From the IMG/VR virus record IMGVR_UViG_3300025109_000038, positions 1 to 33,471 of that record: a stretch of 33,471 nucleotides of DNA; one strand, written 5' to 3'. This DNA comes from a virus. The translations under genes were made by a program, and so were the position numbers. The notes beneath the pieces are model-generated. The model was not told the origin of the DNA and did no database searches. It worked only from the letters and a program-made list of their open reading frames with translations. Shown piece after piece: positions 11,915 through 18,171 of the stretch; positions within the stretch are counted from its first letter, which is position 1, and each line of letters opens with the position of its first letter.

Positions 11915-11973
11915 CAGTCGTTCGCGACTATGTTTGTTGTGAGGCGTCATGTCCTCGTTTATTGTTGCTTAGG

Positions 11974-12008
11974 CCCGTCAGCTTCCTGTTGCTGGCGGGT
12001 CTTTTGTT
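11974..12008 (+). terminator. Rho-independent terminator ending the RusA operon
   Basis: CCCGTCAGC (11974..11982) pairs with GCTGGCGGG (11991..11999) over 9 positions, including one G-U, around an 8-base loop, then TCTTTTGTTT. A small TTCG hairpin (11916..11929) lies upstream, right after the last stop codon. Confidence 0.8.
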
Positions 12009-12013
12009 TGGAT

Positions 12014-12042
12014 TTGACCGGCCATGCATACAAGAGTAGTGT
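12014..12042 (+). promoter_or_regulatory. Promoter of a putative small RNA
   Basis: TTGACC (12014..12019), 17 bases, TAGTGT (12037..12042). It lies directly after one terminator and about 83 bases before another, with no gene between, so its transcript would be short. It belongs to the same TTGACC-N17-TAnnnT set as the other promoters in this window. Confidence 0.6.
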
Positions 12043-12048
12043 GACTTT

Positions 12049-12156
12049 GTCTGTAGGTGAGTTTTGCAGTCCCCGTGTAAGTGTTTCATCTATAGGCGAG
12101 TCAAGTTGTTGACTACATACTTAGCCACTGGGGGCATTTTGCCCTCAGTGGTTTTT
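12049..12156 (+). ncRNA. Putative phage small RNA of about 108 nt
   Basis: Bounded by the promoter at 12014..12042 and the terminator at 12125..12156. It contains two copies of CTRTAGGYGAGT (about 12050..12062 and 12089..12101), a GTCAA/TTGAC stem with GTTG loop (12100..12113), and the terminal hairpin. No ORF with a ribosome-binding site is present. It could act in trans as an sRNA or be a prematurely terminated leader of the structural operon. Ends are predicted to within a few bases. Confidence 0.5.
12125..12156 (+). terminator. Strong rho-independent terminator
   Basis: CCACTGGGGGC (12125..12135) pairs with GCCCTCAGTGG (12141..12151) over 11 positions, including one G-U, around ATTTT, followed by TTTTT. 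This is the best intrinsic terminator in the window and separates the short RNA from the structural operon. Confidence 0.85.
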
Positions 12157-12165
12157 GCTTGCGCC

Positions 12166-12194
12166 TTTTCAGGTCGGCTCTGATGGAGTAGAGT
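12166..12194 (+). promoter_or_regulatory. Candidate promoter for the structural operon
   Basis: TTTTCA (12166..12171), 17 bases, TAGAGT (12189..12194), each four of six matches. It lies between a strong terminator and the first structural gene (12225), where a promoter is required. The leader ends in a strong AGGGGGAG ribosome-binding site. Confidence 0.4.
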
Positions 12195-12224
12195 ATTTGA
12201 GCAGAATCCTTTTAGGGGGAGCAC

Positions 12225-12599
12225 ATGGCGCTATCGATTGCGAGCAGTTCGAGTTTTGAGGGAAAGATTGCGTATGATACCGATCTTGAGGCTGACGCGA
12301 AGGTCAACATCTTTGGTGGTCCAGTGGTGGTCAAGTTCATCGACATTGACAATGCTGCCAATGCGGGAACTGTGGTGTACGTGAAGCTGTATGATTCGTC
12401 CACGACCGTGACTTCTGGCACGACGGTTCCTGATCATCAGATAGCGGTAGCTGGTGGTGCTCGGAGGGCGCTTGTATACACAGGTGGGGTAGGGTTCACG
12501 AGTGGTTTGTCCATGAACTGTAGTACCACTGCTGGCACTGGTGGTGACGCCACCACTGACCCGTCTGGTGCCGTGATTGTCAGCGTTGTTGCAACTTAG
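12225..12599 (+). CDS. Putative small virion protein, copy 1 of a tandem pair
   Basis: Encodes 124 aa starting MALSIASSSSFEGKIAY, after a strong AGGGGGAG site. Beta-rich, low in charge, rich in Thr, Ser, Gly and Val (VVVKFIDIDNAANAGTVVYV). It aligns with the next gene: YVKLYDSSTTVTSGTTVPDH against YLKLYQGSGSAPTVGQTAPDH, then a pro/gly-rich VxYxGGxxxTxGL segment. This composition is typical of phage surface or decoration proteins with an immunoglobulin- or jelly-roll-like fold. The structural role is inference from composition and position. Confidence 0.6.
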   Translation: MALSIASSSSFEGKIAYDTDLEADAKVNIFGGPVVVKFIDIDNAANAGTVVYVKLYDSSTTVTSGTTVPDHQIAVAGGARRALVYTGGVGFTSGLSMNCSTTAGTGGDATTDPSGAVIVSVVAT

Positions 12600-12607
12600 G
12601 AGTTTAA

Positions 12608-12982
12608 ATGTCTTTATTGAAGTCACTGGTCTCATCACCGCTTGGCACGACCGAGGCGGTTGAGACGAGCGGAAATGCAAGCACGGTGAACCAGATTGAT
12701 GACTCTTCTGGCACGATTTACTCGGTAGAGAGTACAAACTCTGGTGCTACGGATTGTTATCTAAAGTTGTACCAGGGTTCTGGGAGTGCTCCGACTGTTG
12801 GCCAGACGGCACCGGACCATATTTTTCGAATCCCTGCTGGCGACACGTTTGGCGTTTCATATCCGGGTGGTTTGCCGTATACGACTGGTTTGTTTGCGGC
12901 TGTGGTGCGGGGTATTGGTGGCACAGAGGGCAGTGACGATCCTGAGTCGGCGGTCACGTACAAGATTCGCTTTACGACATGA
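12608..12982 (+). CDS. Putative small virion protein, copy 2 of a tandem pair
   Basis: Encodes 124 aa, the same length as its upstream relative. It starts MSLLKSLVSSPLGTTEAVE after TAGGAGTTTAA. Shared with copy 1: the LKLY strand, the TxPDH motif (TAPDHIFRIPAGDTFGVS) and a GGLPYTTGLFAAVV segment. The N-terminus and the C-terminal strand differ. The pair probably arose by duplication and diverged, perhaps to make two subunits of one surface structure. Confidence 0.6.
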   Translation: MSLLKSLVSSPLGTTEAVETSGNASTVNQIDDSSGTIYSVESTNSGATDCYLKLYQGSGSAPTVGQTAPDHIFRIPAGDTFGVSYPGGLPYTTGLFAAVVRGIGGTEGSDDPESAVTYKIRFTT

Positions 12983-12990
12983 GGTGAGTG

Positions 12991-14052
12991 ATGGCTGGTG
13001 AAGACGCAACACTTTTGGGCGCAACAACGACGACGAGCGATTCTGATTTACAGCGGCAGCTTGCTGATGCGCTTGCGCGATACGATGCGCTTCCTGTAGA
13101 CAGGAAGGAACTGATTCAGCGTTATGATCAGCTTGAGGGCGAGATTGACGCTCTTTCTGGTCAGCTTGGCGTTGCAGATCCGCTGGCGGGTTCGTCAGGG
13201 GCACCGCAAGACATCCCAGGCGAACTGGATGTGACGGACTACCCAGCGCCATTTGAGCGGCGACCATTTGCGCCATTTGAGCGGCGACCACGTTCAACGC
13301 AGTTCAGTCCTGAAGCCGTGAGGGAGCACTTCGAGCGACCATTCAGGGATGTTGAATACTTTGCAAAGACCATGAGGGAGGGTGCCTTCGAGCGACCACG
13401 CAGGCCGATTGAACACTTTGCAAAGACCTTAAAGTCTGTGTACGACATGGATTCCGGTGAGCGCAGACAGCTTTTGGGCATTTTGCTTAGCGATGCTCAG
13501 CCGGTTCCTGCCGCTGGCGAGGCGGAGGATACTGGCGACCCGTTGGTTGATGCGATGAGCATAGAGCCGAGCGAAGCAGACCTAACGACAAGAGATGGCG
13601 CTGATTATCTTGCAGCGGCAAGGAATAGCAGCGTGTATAAGAGAGCCTTCAGCCGGGCCTATGATGATCCTAAGGCAGCGATGCTGAATGTAGGCCGGGA
13701 AATGGGTTTGGGGGGCCGCGGGCCAAGATACTTCAAGGTCGAAGGCCCCAAAGATGAGCCTCCATACGAAACCAACTACAGCAAAGTTGCAGAGCAGTTG
13801 CGGCAGGAGCTAATCCGCCGAGACCTTAGCCCCAGGGGTGCCCAGGGACATGGCAGTGGAAAGCTGGTAGGCCACGGGATTGTTGGAGACCTCATCAAAG
13901 ACCTTGCTCTTGTGGAAGCTTTGGAATCGCATGAGCAGCAGGGCAAACGGTTTATCCGGGCGCACAGACCCGTAGTCGAGACTGGTTTTCCGAAATCTAC
14001 TCGATCTCAGGGAGAGCCTGTTGAAGAGCCTCTTTTCGAAGAGAGGGAATGA
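12991..14052 (+). CDS. Protein with FERRP repeats, unknown, possible virion component
   Basis: Encodes 353 aa; ATG at 12991 follows GAGGTGAGTG and is preferred over the in-frame GTG one codon before. An N-terminal helix (DLQRQLADALARYDALPVDR) is followed by repeats at about residues 85 to 150: APFERRP twice in tandem (encoded by a 21-base exact repeat at 13246..13266 and 13270..13290), then two longer units with FERPFRDVEYFAKTM and FERPRRPIEHFAKTL. The rest is helical and charged, with Gly/Pro-rich stretches. No family recognised. Its position among operon-leading genes suggests an internal or accessory virion protein. Confidence 0.6.
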   Translation: MAGEDATLLGATTTTSDSDLQRQLADALARYDALPVDRKELIQRYDQLEGEIDALSGQLGVADPLAGSSGAPQDIPGELDVTDYPAPFERRPFAPFERRPRSTQFSPEAVREHFERPFRDVEYFAKTMREGAFERPRRPIEHFAKTLKSVYDMDSGERRQLLGILLSDAQPVPAAGEAEDTGDPLVDAMSIEPSEADLTTRDGADYLAAARNSSVYKRAFSRAYDDPKAAMLNVGREMGLGGRGPRYFKVEGPKDEPPYETNYSKVAEQLRQELIRRDLSPRGAQGHGSGKLVGHGIVGDLIKDLALVEALESHEQQGKRFIRAHRPVVETGFPKSTRSQGEPVEEPLFEERE

Positions 14053-14057
14053 GGTAG

Positions 14058-14360
14058 ATGGCCAAGGCCCCTGACAAATCACCTGCGATTGACCCTGAGG
14101 GGGAGTTTGCGCGCGAGTTCCGCCAGAGCGGGACCGTTGACGTGGATGCGCTGATGGGGCGTGCTGAGGACCGTCTGGGTGGCCATGACATGGGCGGTGA
14201 GGGCATGAGCGGCGAGTTGTTGACCGAGATGGCTACAGAGTTGGCTTATATGCGGTATGGGTGGGCGCTGGACGACTACTCACCGGAGCAGTATCGTAAG
14301 ATTGTAGCTGACGAGCGGTCTCGGGTAGTTTCGATTTTGCGTTCTCGCGGGGAGATGTGA
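14058..14360 (+). CDS. 100-aa acidic protein, unknown function
   Basis: Encodes 100 aa starting MAKAPDKSPAIDPEGEF after TGAGGTAG. The first half is disordered-looking and acidic; the second is helical (LLTEMATELAYMRYGWALDD, then SPEQYRKIVADERSRVVSIL). Ends ATG-TGA, where the TGA overlaps the next ATG (TGATG). No motif recognised. Cotranscribed and translationally coupled with the 14360 gene. Confidence 0.6.
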   Translation: MAKAPDKSPAIDPEGEFAREFRQSGTVDVDALMGRAEDRLGGHDMGGEGMSGELLTEMATELAYMRYGWALDDYSPEQYRKIVADERSRVVSILRSRGEM

Positions 14361-15178
14361 TGGCTGGAGATGAACAGCGCGCTCGGTTTGAGCAGTCCGA
14401 GGAAGATCGGATTTTGGCTGCTGGTTACCAGATGGGCAGGGCGGCTACGTTGGGTGTATTGGGCATGGACGTTGCGGTGAGCGGTGGGCGCGGTGTTGGC
14501 ACACAGCCATACGATCCTTCTTGGCGGTCTATAGCTGGCCAGGCCGGTGGTGAAGCTGCGAAACTTCGTGGAATGTCTGAGAGACATCAGTTGGCGGGGG
14601 CTCCACGGGTATATTCATCTGTTCCGGGTACCCCTCGATTTACATATGCAACTCCGAATCCTCAGAACGTATCGTGGGCAGCGAGGGATATTGCTCAGCA
14701 GGCTGCTACGCGCGACTACCCATTTTATCGTGGTGAGTATGGTACTGGCTCTCCCGAGATGCGTGTTCAAGCGCGGCGTGTAGCGAATGCTCGCGCAATG
14801 GCAGTGCAAGCAGCCGAAAGGGTTCCAGTTGCTGCTGCTGGTGAAAGTGCTTTGCTTGCGGGTGGGCTGGCTTTGCCTTTAGTTGCTGGTCCAGGGCAGT
14901 TCTTATTTGGCGAGGGCCCTGGCAGTTATGCGGAGACGCAGCAGTTTGAGCCTCAGATAGCTTCATTGGCTCGTTACAAGGATGCCCCGTTGGAGATGAG
15001 GGATTTGAACCCAGAGACTATTCAGACGATTGCGTCTGACCCTGGGGTGTTGTCTCGGTTGTATGAGGCTGGATATTTGTCTGATGCTGCTGCGGCTGAG
15101 ATTTCGAGAATCCGATCTGCTGATCTTGAGGGCGTTGAACTTGAGCGTCTTCGGGCTTTAGGTGGGGTGAGCGAATGA
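14360..15178 (+). CDS. 272-aa protein with a hydrophobic segment, unknown
   Basis: Encodes 272 aa starting MAGDEQRARFEQSEEDR; the ATG overlaps the previous TGA and GGGGAG precedes it. Residues about 155 to 185 contain an Ala/Leu/Gly-rich stretch (ALLAGGLALPLVAGPGQFLF) that could insert in a membrane. The rest is Arg/Ala-rich helix and a helical C-terminus (RLYEAGYLSDAAAAEISRI). Proteins of this type can be internal virion or ejection proteins, but no recognised family supports that. Confidence 0.6.
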   Translation: MAGDEQRARFEQSEEDRILAAGYQMGRAATLGVLGMDVAVSGGRGVGTQPYDPSWRSIAGQAGGEAAKLRGMSERHQLAGAPRVYSSVPGTPRFTYATPNPQNVSWAARDIAQQAATRDYPFYRGEYGTGSPEMRVQARRVANARAMAVQAAERVPVAAAGESALLAGGLALPLVAGPGQFLFGEGPGSYAETQQFEPQIASLARYKDAPLEMRDLNPETIQTIASDPGVLSRLYEAGYLSDAAAAEISRIRSADLEGVELERLRALGGVSE

Positions 15179-15215
15179 CCTGTTTATCCGAACCCCAAAG
15201 GCCCTGAGGTAACTA

Positions 15216-15977
15216 ATGGCGAAAACACCAATGACAACACTACCGACACCTGGTGCTCGCGCACAGCTTGCAAAAACGGTTGGCACGCCAGCGCCGCTAC
15301 CGGCATCGGCCTTTACACCTTCCCCTGCTGCTCCAGCCACAGCACCGGCACGCAACATCCCTCCGCCCAGCCTGACCCCAGGAGAGCGTGCTGCGATTGG
15401 CGCTACGCCAAGACAGGGTGGTCAGACCGTACTTACACCGCAACTGCCTGTTGGTGATGCCATATTGATGGCCAACATGCGGATGCCGCCTGGAGGTCAG
15501 GGCGTGTTTCCGCCACCTGGCGCTCGCACACAGGTTGCGCAGGCTGCTGGTACGCCTATGGGTCTTCCCCCAACGCAGGCACCACCGGGCTATGTTTCGA
15601 CACCGCTGACTTCTGCGCAGCAGCAACAGATAGCGACGCAGGGGGCAACTCTGACTCCCAGCGAGATTGCAGCCCGCACCGAGGTGTTGATGGCTCAGAA
15701 GCAAGAGGCATTGGAATTTGCCCGCCTTCGAAATGAGCGGGTGCGCCTTGGCATAGAGTCTGATCCCATGCACCGCGAGCAGCGCATGCTTCAGCAGAGG
15801 CAATTGGAAGAAGCGGCACTTGCGCAGCAGGAAAACCAGGCCCGCAATGCGGTAATCAACGAATTGGGTATCCCCGCAGAGCAGGCAGCCGCGATGACTA
15901 CTTCACAGCTTCTACAAGCGCGCCAGCAGGCGATGGAACTGCGGCAACTCCACCGACCCCTGTATGGGGGCTACTAA
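15216..15977 (+). CDS. Pro/Ala-rich then coiled-coil protein, unknown
   Basis: Encodes 253 aa starting MAKTPMTTLPTPGARAQ after GAGGTAACTA. Residues 1 to about 130 are low-complexity Pro/Ala/Thr/Gln sequence with related PTPGARAQLAKTVGTPAPLP and PPPGARTQVAQAAGTPMGLP segments, an internal duplication. Residues about 145 to 250 form charged helices (LMAQKQEALEFARLRNERVR, LQQRQLEEAALAQQENQARN), probably coiled coil. The organisation fits a flexible structural or scaffold-like protein. Ends in a TAATG overlap with the next gene. Confidence 0.6.
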   Translation: MAKTPMTTLPTPGARAQLAKTVGTPAPLPASAFTPSPAAPATAPARNIPPPSLTPGERAAIGATPRQGGQTVLTPQLPVGDAILMANMRMPPGGQGVFPPPGARTQVAQAAGTPMGLPPTQAPPGYVSTPLTSAQQQQIATQGATLTPSEIAARTEVLMAQKQEALEFARLRNERVRLGIESDPMHREQRMLQQRQLEEAALAQQENQARNAVINELGIPAEQAAAMTTSQLLQARQQAMELRQLHRPLYGGY

Positions 15978-16165
15978 TGAGTGAGATTATCGAGCAAGTA
16001 AAGAGGGCCGTCCTGAGCAACCCTGAGCGCCCCAACGCTGCTGGTCTTGAGGTGATTGACGCCGAGATTGCACGGGAGCGAGGCAAGGCCGTGAGCCGAC
16101 GCCGGGAGATGGCTGAGTTGGTTCAGCCCAAGGCACAAGATGTGGTGTCAGCGAATGGCACTTGA
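15977..16165 (+). CDS. 62-aa charged helical protein, unknown
   Basis: Encodes 62 aa starting MSEIIEQVKRAVLSNPE. Two amphipathic helices separated by ERPNAAGLEV, with a basic middle (RERGKAVSRRREM). Starts in a TAATG overlap and its end overlaps the next gene by 11 bases. No motif recognised. Confidence 0.6.
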   Translation: MSEIIEQVKRAVLSNPERPNAAGLEVIDAEIARERGKAVSRRREMAELVQPKAQDVVSANGT

Positions 16166-16580
16166 ATCCCTGGACATGGAACTGATGGAGTCGTTTGTTG
16201 CCCCTGAGCCTGACGGCTTTGAGGTTGCAACTGGCCCTGCTGTTACGCTTGTGGAGCCTCTGGAGCCCATTGGTTCGTTCCGTGGCGACATTGAAGAGCG
16301 AGAGGGCCAGACGTTGGACCGGGAGCACGGGGATGCTGAGGCCGAGATGGACCGGTTAGTGAGTATTGCTGCTCGAATCGAGGAAGAGTTTTTTGAGTTT
16401 CCAACGTCAGTTCGGCTTTCTGGCAAAAGTGAACGGGTTGCTTCATTAGAGAAACAGTGGTTGTCCGTAACTGATAAGATGGGTAAACAGCGAGAAGCGA
16501 TTCGTGAACTTGCAGATCAACGCCAGCGTACTGGTCGTGATTTAATCGAGCATGCGCGAATGGAGGCGGAGGAAGTCTGA
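16155..16580 (+). CDS. 141-aa acidic coiled-coil protein, unknown
   Basis: Encodes 141 aa starting MALESLDMELMESFVAPEP. The ATG at 16155 lies inside the end of the previous gene; an ATG 15 bases earlier gives a less likely MWCQR start. The first 60 residues are acidic and extended; the rest is helical with EREGQTLDREHGDAEAEMDR and ASLEKQWLSVTDKMGKQREA, a probable coiled coil. Overlaps the next gene by one base (TGATG). Confidence 0.55.
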   Translation: MALESLDMELMESFVAPEPDGFEVATGPAVTLVEPLEPIGSFRGDIEEREGQTLDREHGDAEAEMDRLVSIAARIEEEFFEFPTSVRLSGKSERVASLEKQWLSVTDKMGKQREAIRELADQRQRTGRDLIEHARMEAEEV

Positions 16581-16771
16581 TGGCTGGAAACAAGAGAATC
16601 ACCCCCAAGCAAGCATTGCGTGGTGGGAAATACATTCTCCGAAAGAAGAAAGACCAGAAAGGTGTGCCTGACGATGAGAAGAGAACCGGAAAAGAGTTGA
16701 TTGCAGATGGTCACGGCTTGGCTAAGGGTGGCAAGCTGAACAGCAAGGGTGATTTGTACAAATACGCATGA
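16580..16771 (+). CDS. 63-aa Lys-rich basic protein, unknown
   Basis: Encodes 63 aa starting MAGNKRITPKQALRGGK. Strongly basic, with KYILRKKKDQKG and GGKLNSKGDLYKYA segments. Possibly DNA-binding. The start codon overlaps the previous stop. With the 16780 gene it forms a pair of small basic proteins immediately upstream of ssb. Confidence 0.6.
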   Translation: MAGNKRITPKQALRGGKYILRKKKDQKGVPDDEKRTGKELIADGHGLAKGGKLNSKGDLYKYA

Positions 16772-16779
16772 GATGAATG

Positions 16780-16944
16780 ATGAGTACGAAAAGAGGTGAG
16801 CAGCTTTCATCTGCTCGACAACTGAAGTTGGCTCGCAAGTTGCGGGTCTACGAAAAGAAAAATCCGGGTGCGCTTAAAGACAAGAAGCATCACGCCCGAA
16901 AGATCGCCATTTTCATTAGTGAGATGACGCGAGGGAGTAAATAG
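16780..16944 (+). CDS. 54-aa highly basic protein
   Basis: Reads MSTKRGEQLSSARQLKLARK followed by LRVYEKKNPGALKDKKHHAR and a short C-terminal helix. An adjacent in-frame ATG at 16777 is an equally possible start; GAGATGA lies just upstream. Lys, Arg and His make up well over a third of the protein, so nucleic-acid binding is likely. The stop is 2 bases before the ssb start, in the same rightward run. Codon usage and packing match its neighbours. Confidence 0.6.
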   Translation: MSTKRGEQLSSARQLKLARKLRVYEKKNPGALKDKKHHARKIAIFISEMTRGSK

Positions 16945-16946
16945 AC

Positions 16947-17363
16947 ATGAGTGTAAACAAGGTGATTTTGGTTGGTCGTTTGGGTACAGACCCTGAGCTT
17001 CGGCAAACGAAGAGCGGCTTTTCTGTTGTCAATGTTCGTGTTGCGACGAACGAGCGCAGAAAGGACGGAGACCAGTGGGTAGACCACACTGAATGGCACA
17101 CAGTGACGATGTGGGGCAAGGTGGCTGAGAACGTGAACAAGTATTGTTCAAAGGGCAAGCAGCTTTACATTGAGGGCCGCATTCAGACCCGAGACTTTAC
17201 AGACAAGAACGGTATTGAGCGCAAGGCCACCGAGGTGGTTGCGGATCAGGTGAAGTTCCTTGGTGATCGATCCGATTCCCAGGCTCGGCCCTCAGTGCCC
17301 ACAAATGGTCAGTCGCGACCGAGCGGTAGTCAGGGGGGCTTTGAGACAAATGTCCCGTTTTAG
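16947..17363 (+). CDS. ssb: Single-stranded DNA-binding protein
   Basis: Encodes 138 aa. The N-terminal 108 residues are a classic bacterial-type SSB OB fold: MSVNKVILVGRLGTDPELRQ, then VVNVRVATNERRKDG, TEWHTVTMWGKVAENVNKY, GKQLYIEGRIQTRDF and ATEVVADQVKFLG. A short Ser/Pro/Gln-rich linker leads to the end GFETNVPF, retaining the terminal Pro-Phe but less acidic than the usual DDDIPF tip, so interaction with host SSB partners may be weakened. Ribosome-binding site GAGGG precedes the ATG. It protects and organises ssDNA during phage replication and recombination. The last 4 bases overlap the convergent leftward gene. Confidence 0.95.
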   Translation: MSVNKVILVGRLGTDPELRQTKSGFSVVNVRVATNERRKDGDQWVDHTEWHTVTMWGKVAENVNKYCSKGKQLYIEGRIQTRDFTDKNGIERKATEVVADQVKFLGDRSDSQARPSVPTNGQSRPSGSQGGFETNVPF

Positions 17364-17557
17364 CGGTAGCCTGATTCTTTCCACTTCTTGTGGAACAGGT
17401 CGCTCATCTTAGCAATGTACTTGGCTTTGTCTTCGTCGGAGCCAAGTTCAACGCTGGGGTTTAGCTTCTCACCCTTCTTGTTCATTTGGTCAACAATGGT
17501 GCTATGGGGGATCCATTGATTCTCAGTACGTCTGGTATCATCGTTCTTCATAGACAT
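17360..17557 (-). CDS. Isolated leftward 65-aa protein, leaderless
   Basis: Encodes 65 aa starting MSMKNDDTRRTENQWIP and ending with a basic helix (MSDLFHKKWKESGYR). It is the only leftward gene in the right half and converges on ssb. A TTGACT-N17-TACCAT promoter on its strand ends 6 bases before the ATG, and no Shine-Dalgarno sequence is present, so it is predicted to be leaderless. The isolated, independently promoted placement is typical of a moron or regulator, but no DNA-binding motif is obvious. Confidence 0.6.
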   Translation of the reverse strand: MSMKNDDTRRTENQWIPHSTIVDQMNKKGEKLNPSVELGSDEDKAKYIAKMSDLFHKKWKESGYR

Positions 17558-17563
17558 ATAATC

Positions 17564-17592
17564 ATGGTAAAGATATCTGGGGCTTCAGTCAA
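17564..17592 (-). promoter_or_regulatory. Promoter for the leftward leaderless gene
   Basis: On the minus strand TTGACT (17587..17592) and TACCAT (17564..17569) are 17 bases apart, followed by 6 bases and the ATG at 17557. The transcript should begin at the start codon. It lies in the 47-base gap before the rightward terminase operon, so polymerase traffic would be opposed. Confidence 0.6.
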
Positions 17593-17604
17593 ATCGAGGG
17601 TGCT

Positions 17605-18171
17605 ATGAGCGACGAATCTGATACCAAAGATGAGAAGTGGAAAGCGAAGTGGACCAGTCCACCTGAGATAAAGCAGTCAGAGGATGGGCATGTTCTCCAT
17701 CCAGGCGTTGATAGGTGGCTGGTGTCAGATGGCACGAAGTTTCGCCCAACAAAGAATCAGGATCGTTTCAAAAGGTTGGCCATTCGCTTAGCCAAGCGGG
17801 GCAAGTGTTTTCGTGGTGAGTGGTTTCGGGAGTCACACAACCCGAAGTGGACTGGTGCTCCGGTCACGGAAGATGTTTGGCAGACTTGGGTGGAGCTTGG
17901 TGAGCCATTCATGAAGTGGTTCTTTGTAGGCTTTCCTGGCATGACCGAGATTGGGGACGTTGAGTTCCAGATGATGGATTATCAGTTTTGGACCGGGATT
18001 CGTGACGGTATGAGTGAGGGCGAAGAGTGGGCGTATCGCCAGTATTCGAAGGTTCGTATTGAGCCGAATACCAAGCAGAAAGAAGACAACGAACCTCAGA
18101 TGCGCGAGATTCGAAGCTACCTTGGCTTGAGTGGTGGCAATGCTTGGCGTGCTGAGACCGGTGAGGCGTAG
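17605..18171 (+). CDS. Candidate small terminase subunit
   Basis: Encodes 188 aa starting MSDESDTKDEKWKAKW after GAGGGTGCT. Charged N-terminus, basic segment FKRLAIRLAKRGKCFRGEWF, then aromatic-rich helices (EPFMKWFFVGFPGM, MMDYQFWTGIRDGM), and a charged end. No helix-turn-helix is confidently seen, so the call rests on position: it immediately precedes the large terminase, whose GTG overlaps its TAG. A small terminase would recognise the packaging site on phage DNA. Could instead be an unrelated accessory gene. Confidence 0.5.
   Translation: MSDESDTKDEKWKAKWTSPPEIKQSEDGHVLHPGVDRWLVSDGTKFRPTKNQDRFKRLAIRLAKRGKCFRGEWFRESHNPKWTGAPVTEDVWQTWVELGEPFMKWFFVGFPGMTEIGDVEFQMMDYQFWTGIRDGMSEGEEWAYRQYSKVRIEPNTKQKEDNEPQMREIRSYLGLSGGNAWRAETGEA

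Noticed and set aside
11930-12112. Rightward 60-codon frame after the RusA operon
   Set aside because: It crosses a strong terminator and a promoter and has no ribosome-binding site.
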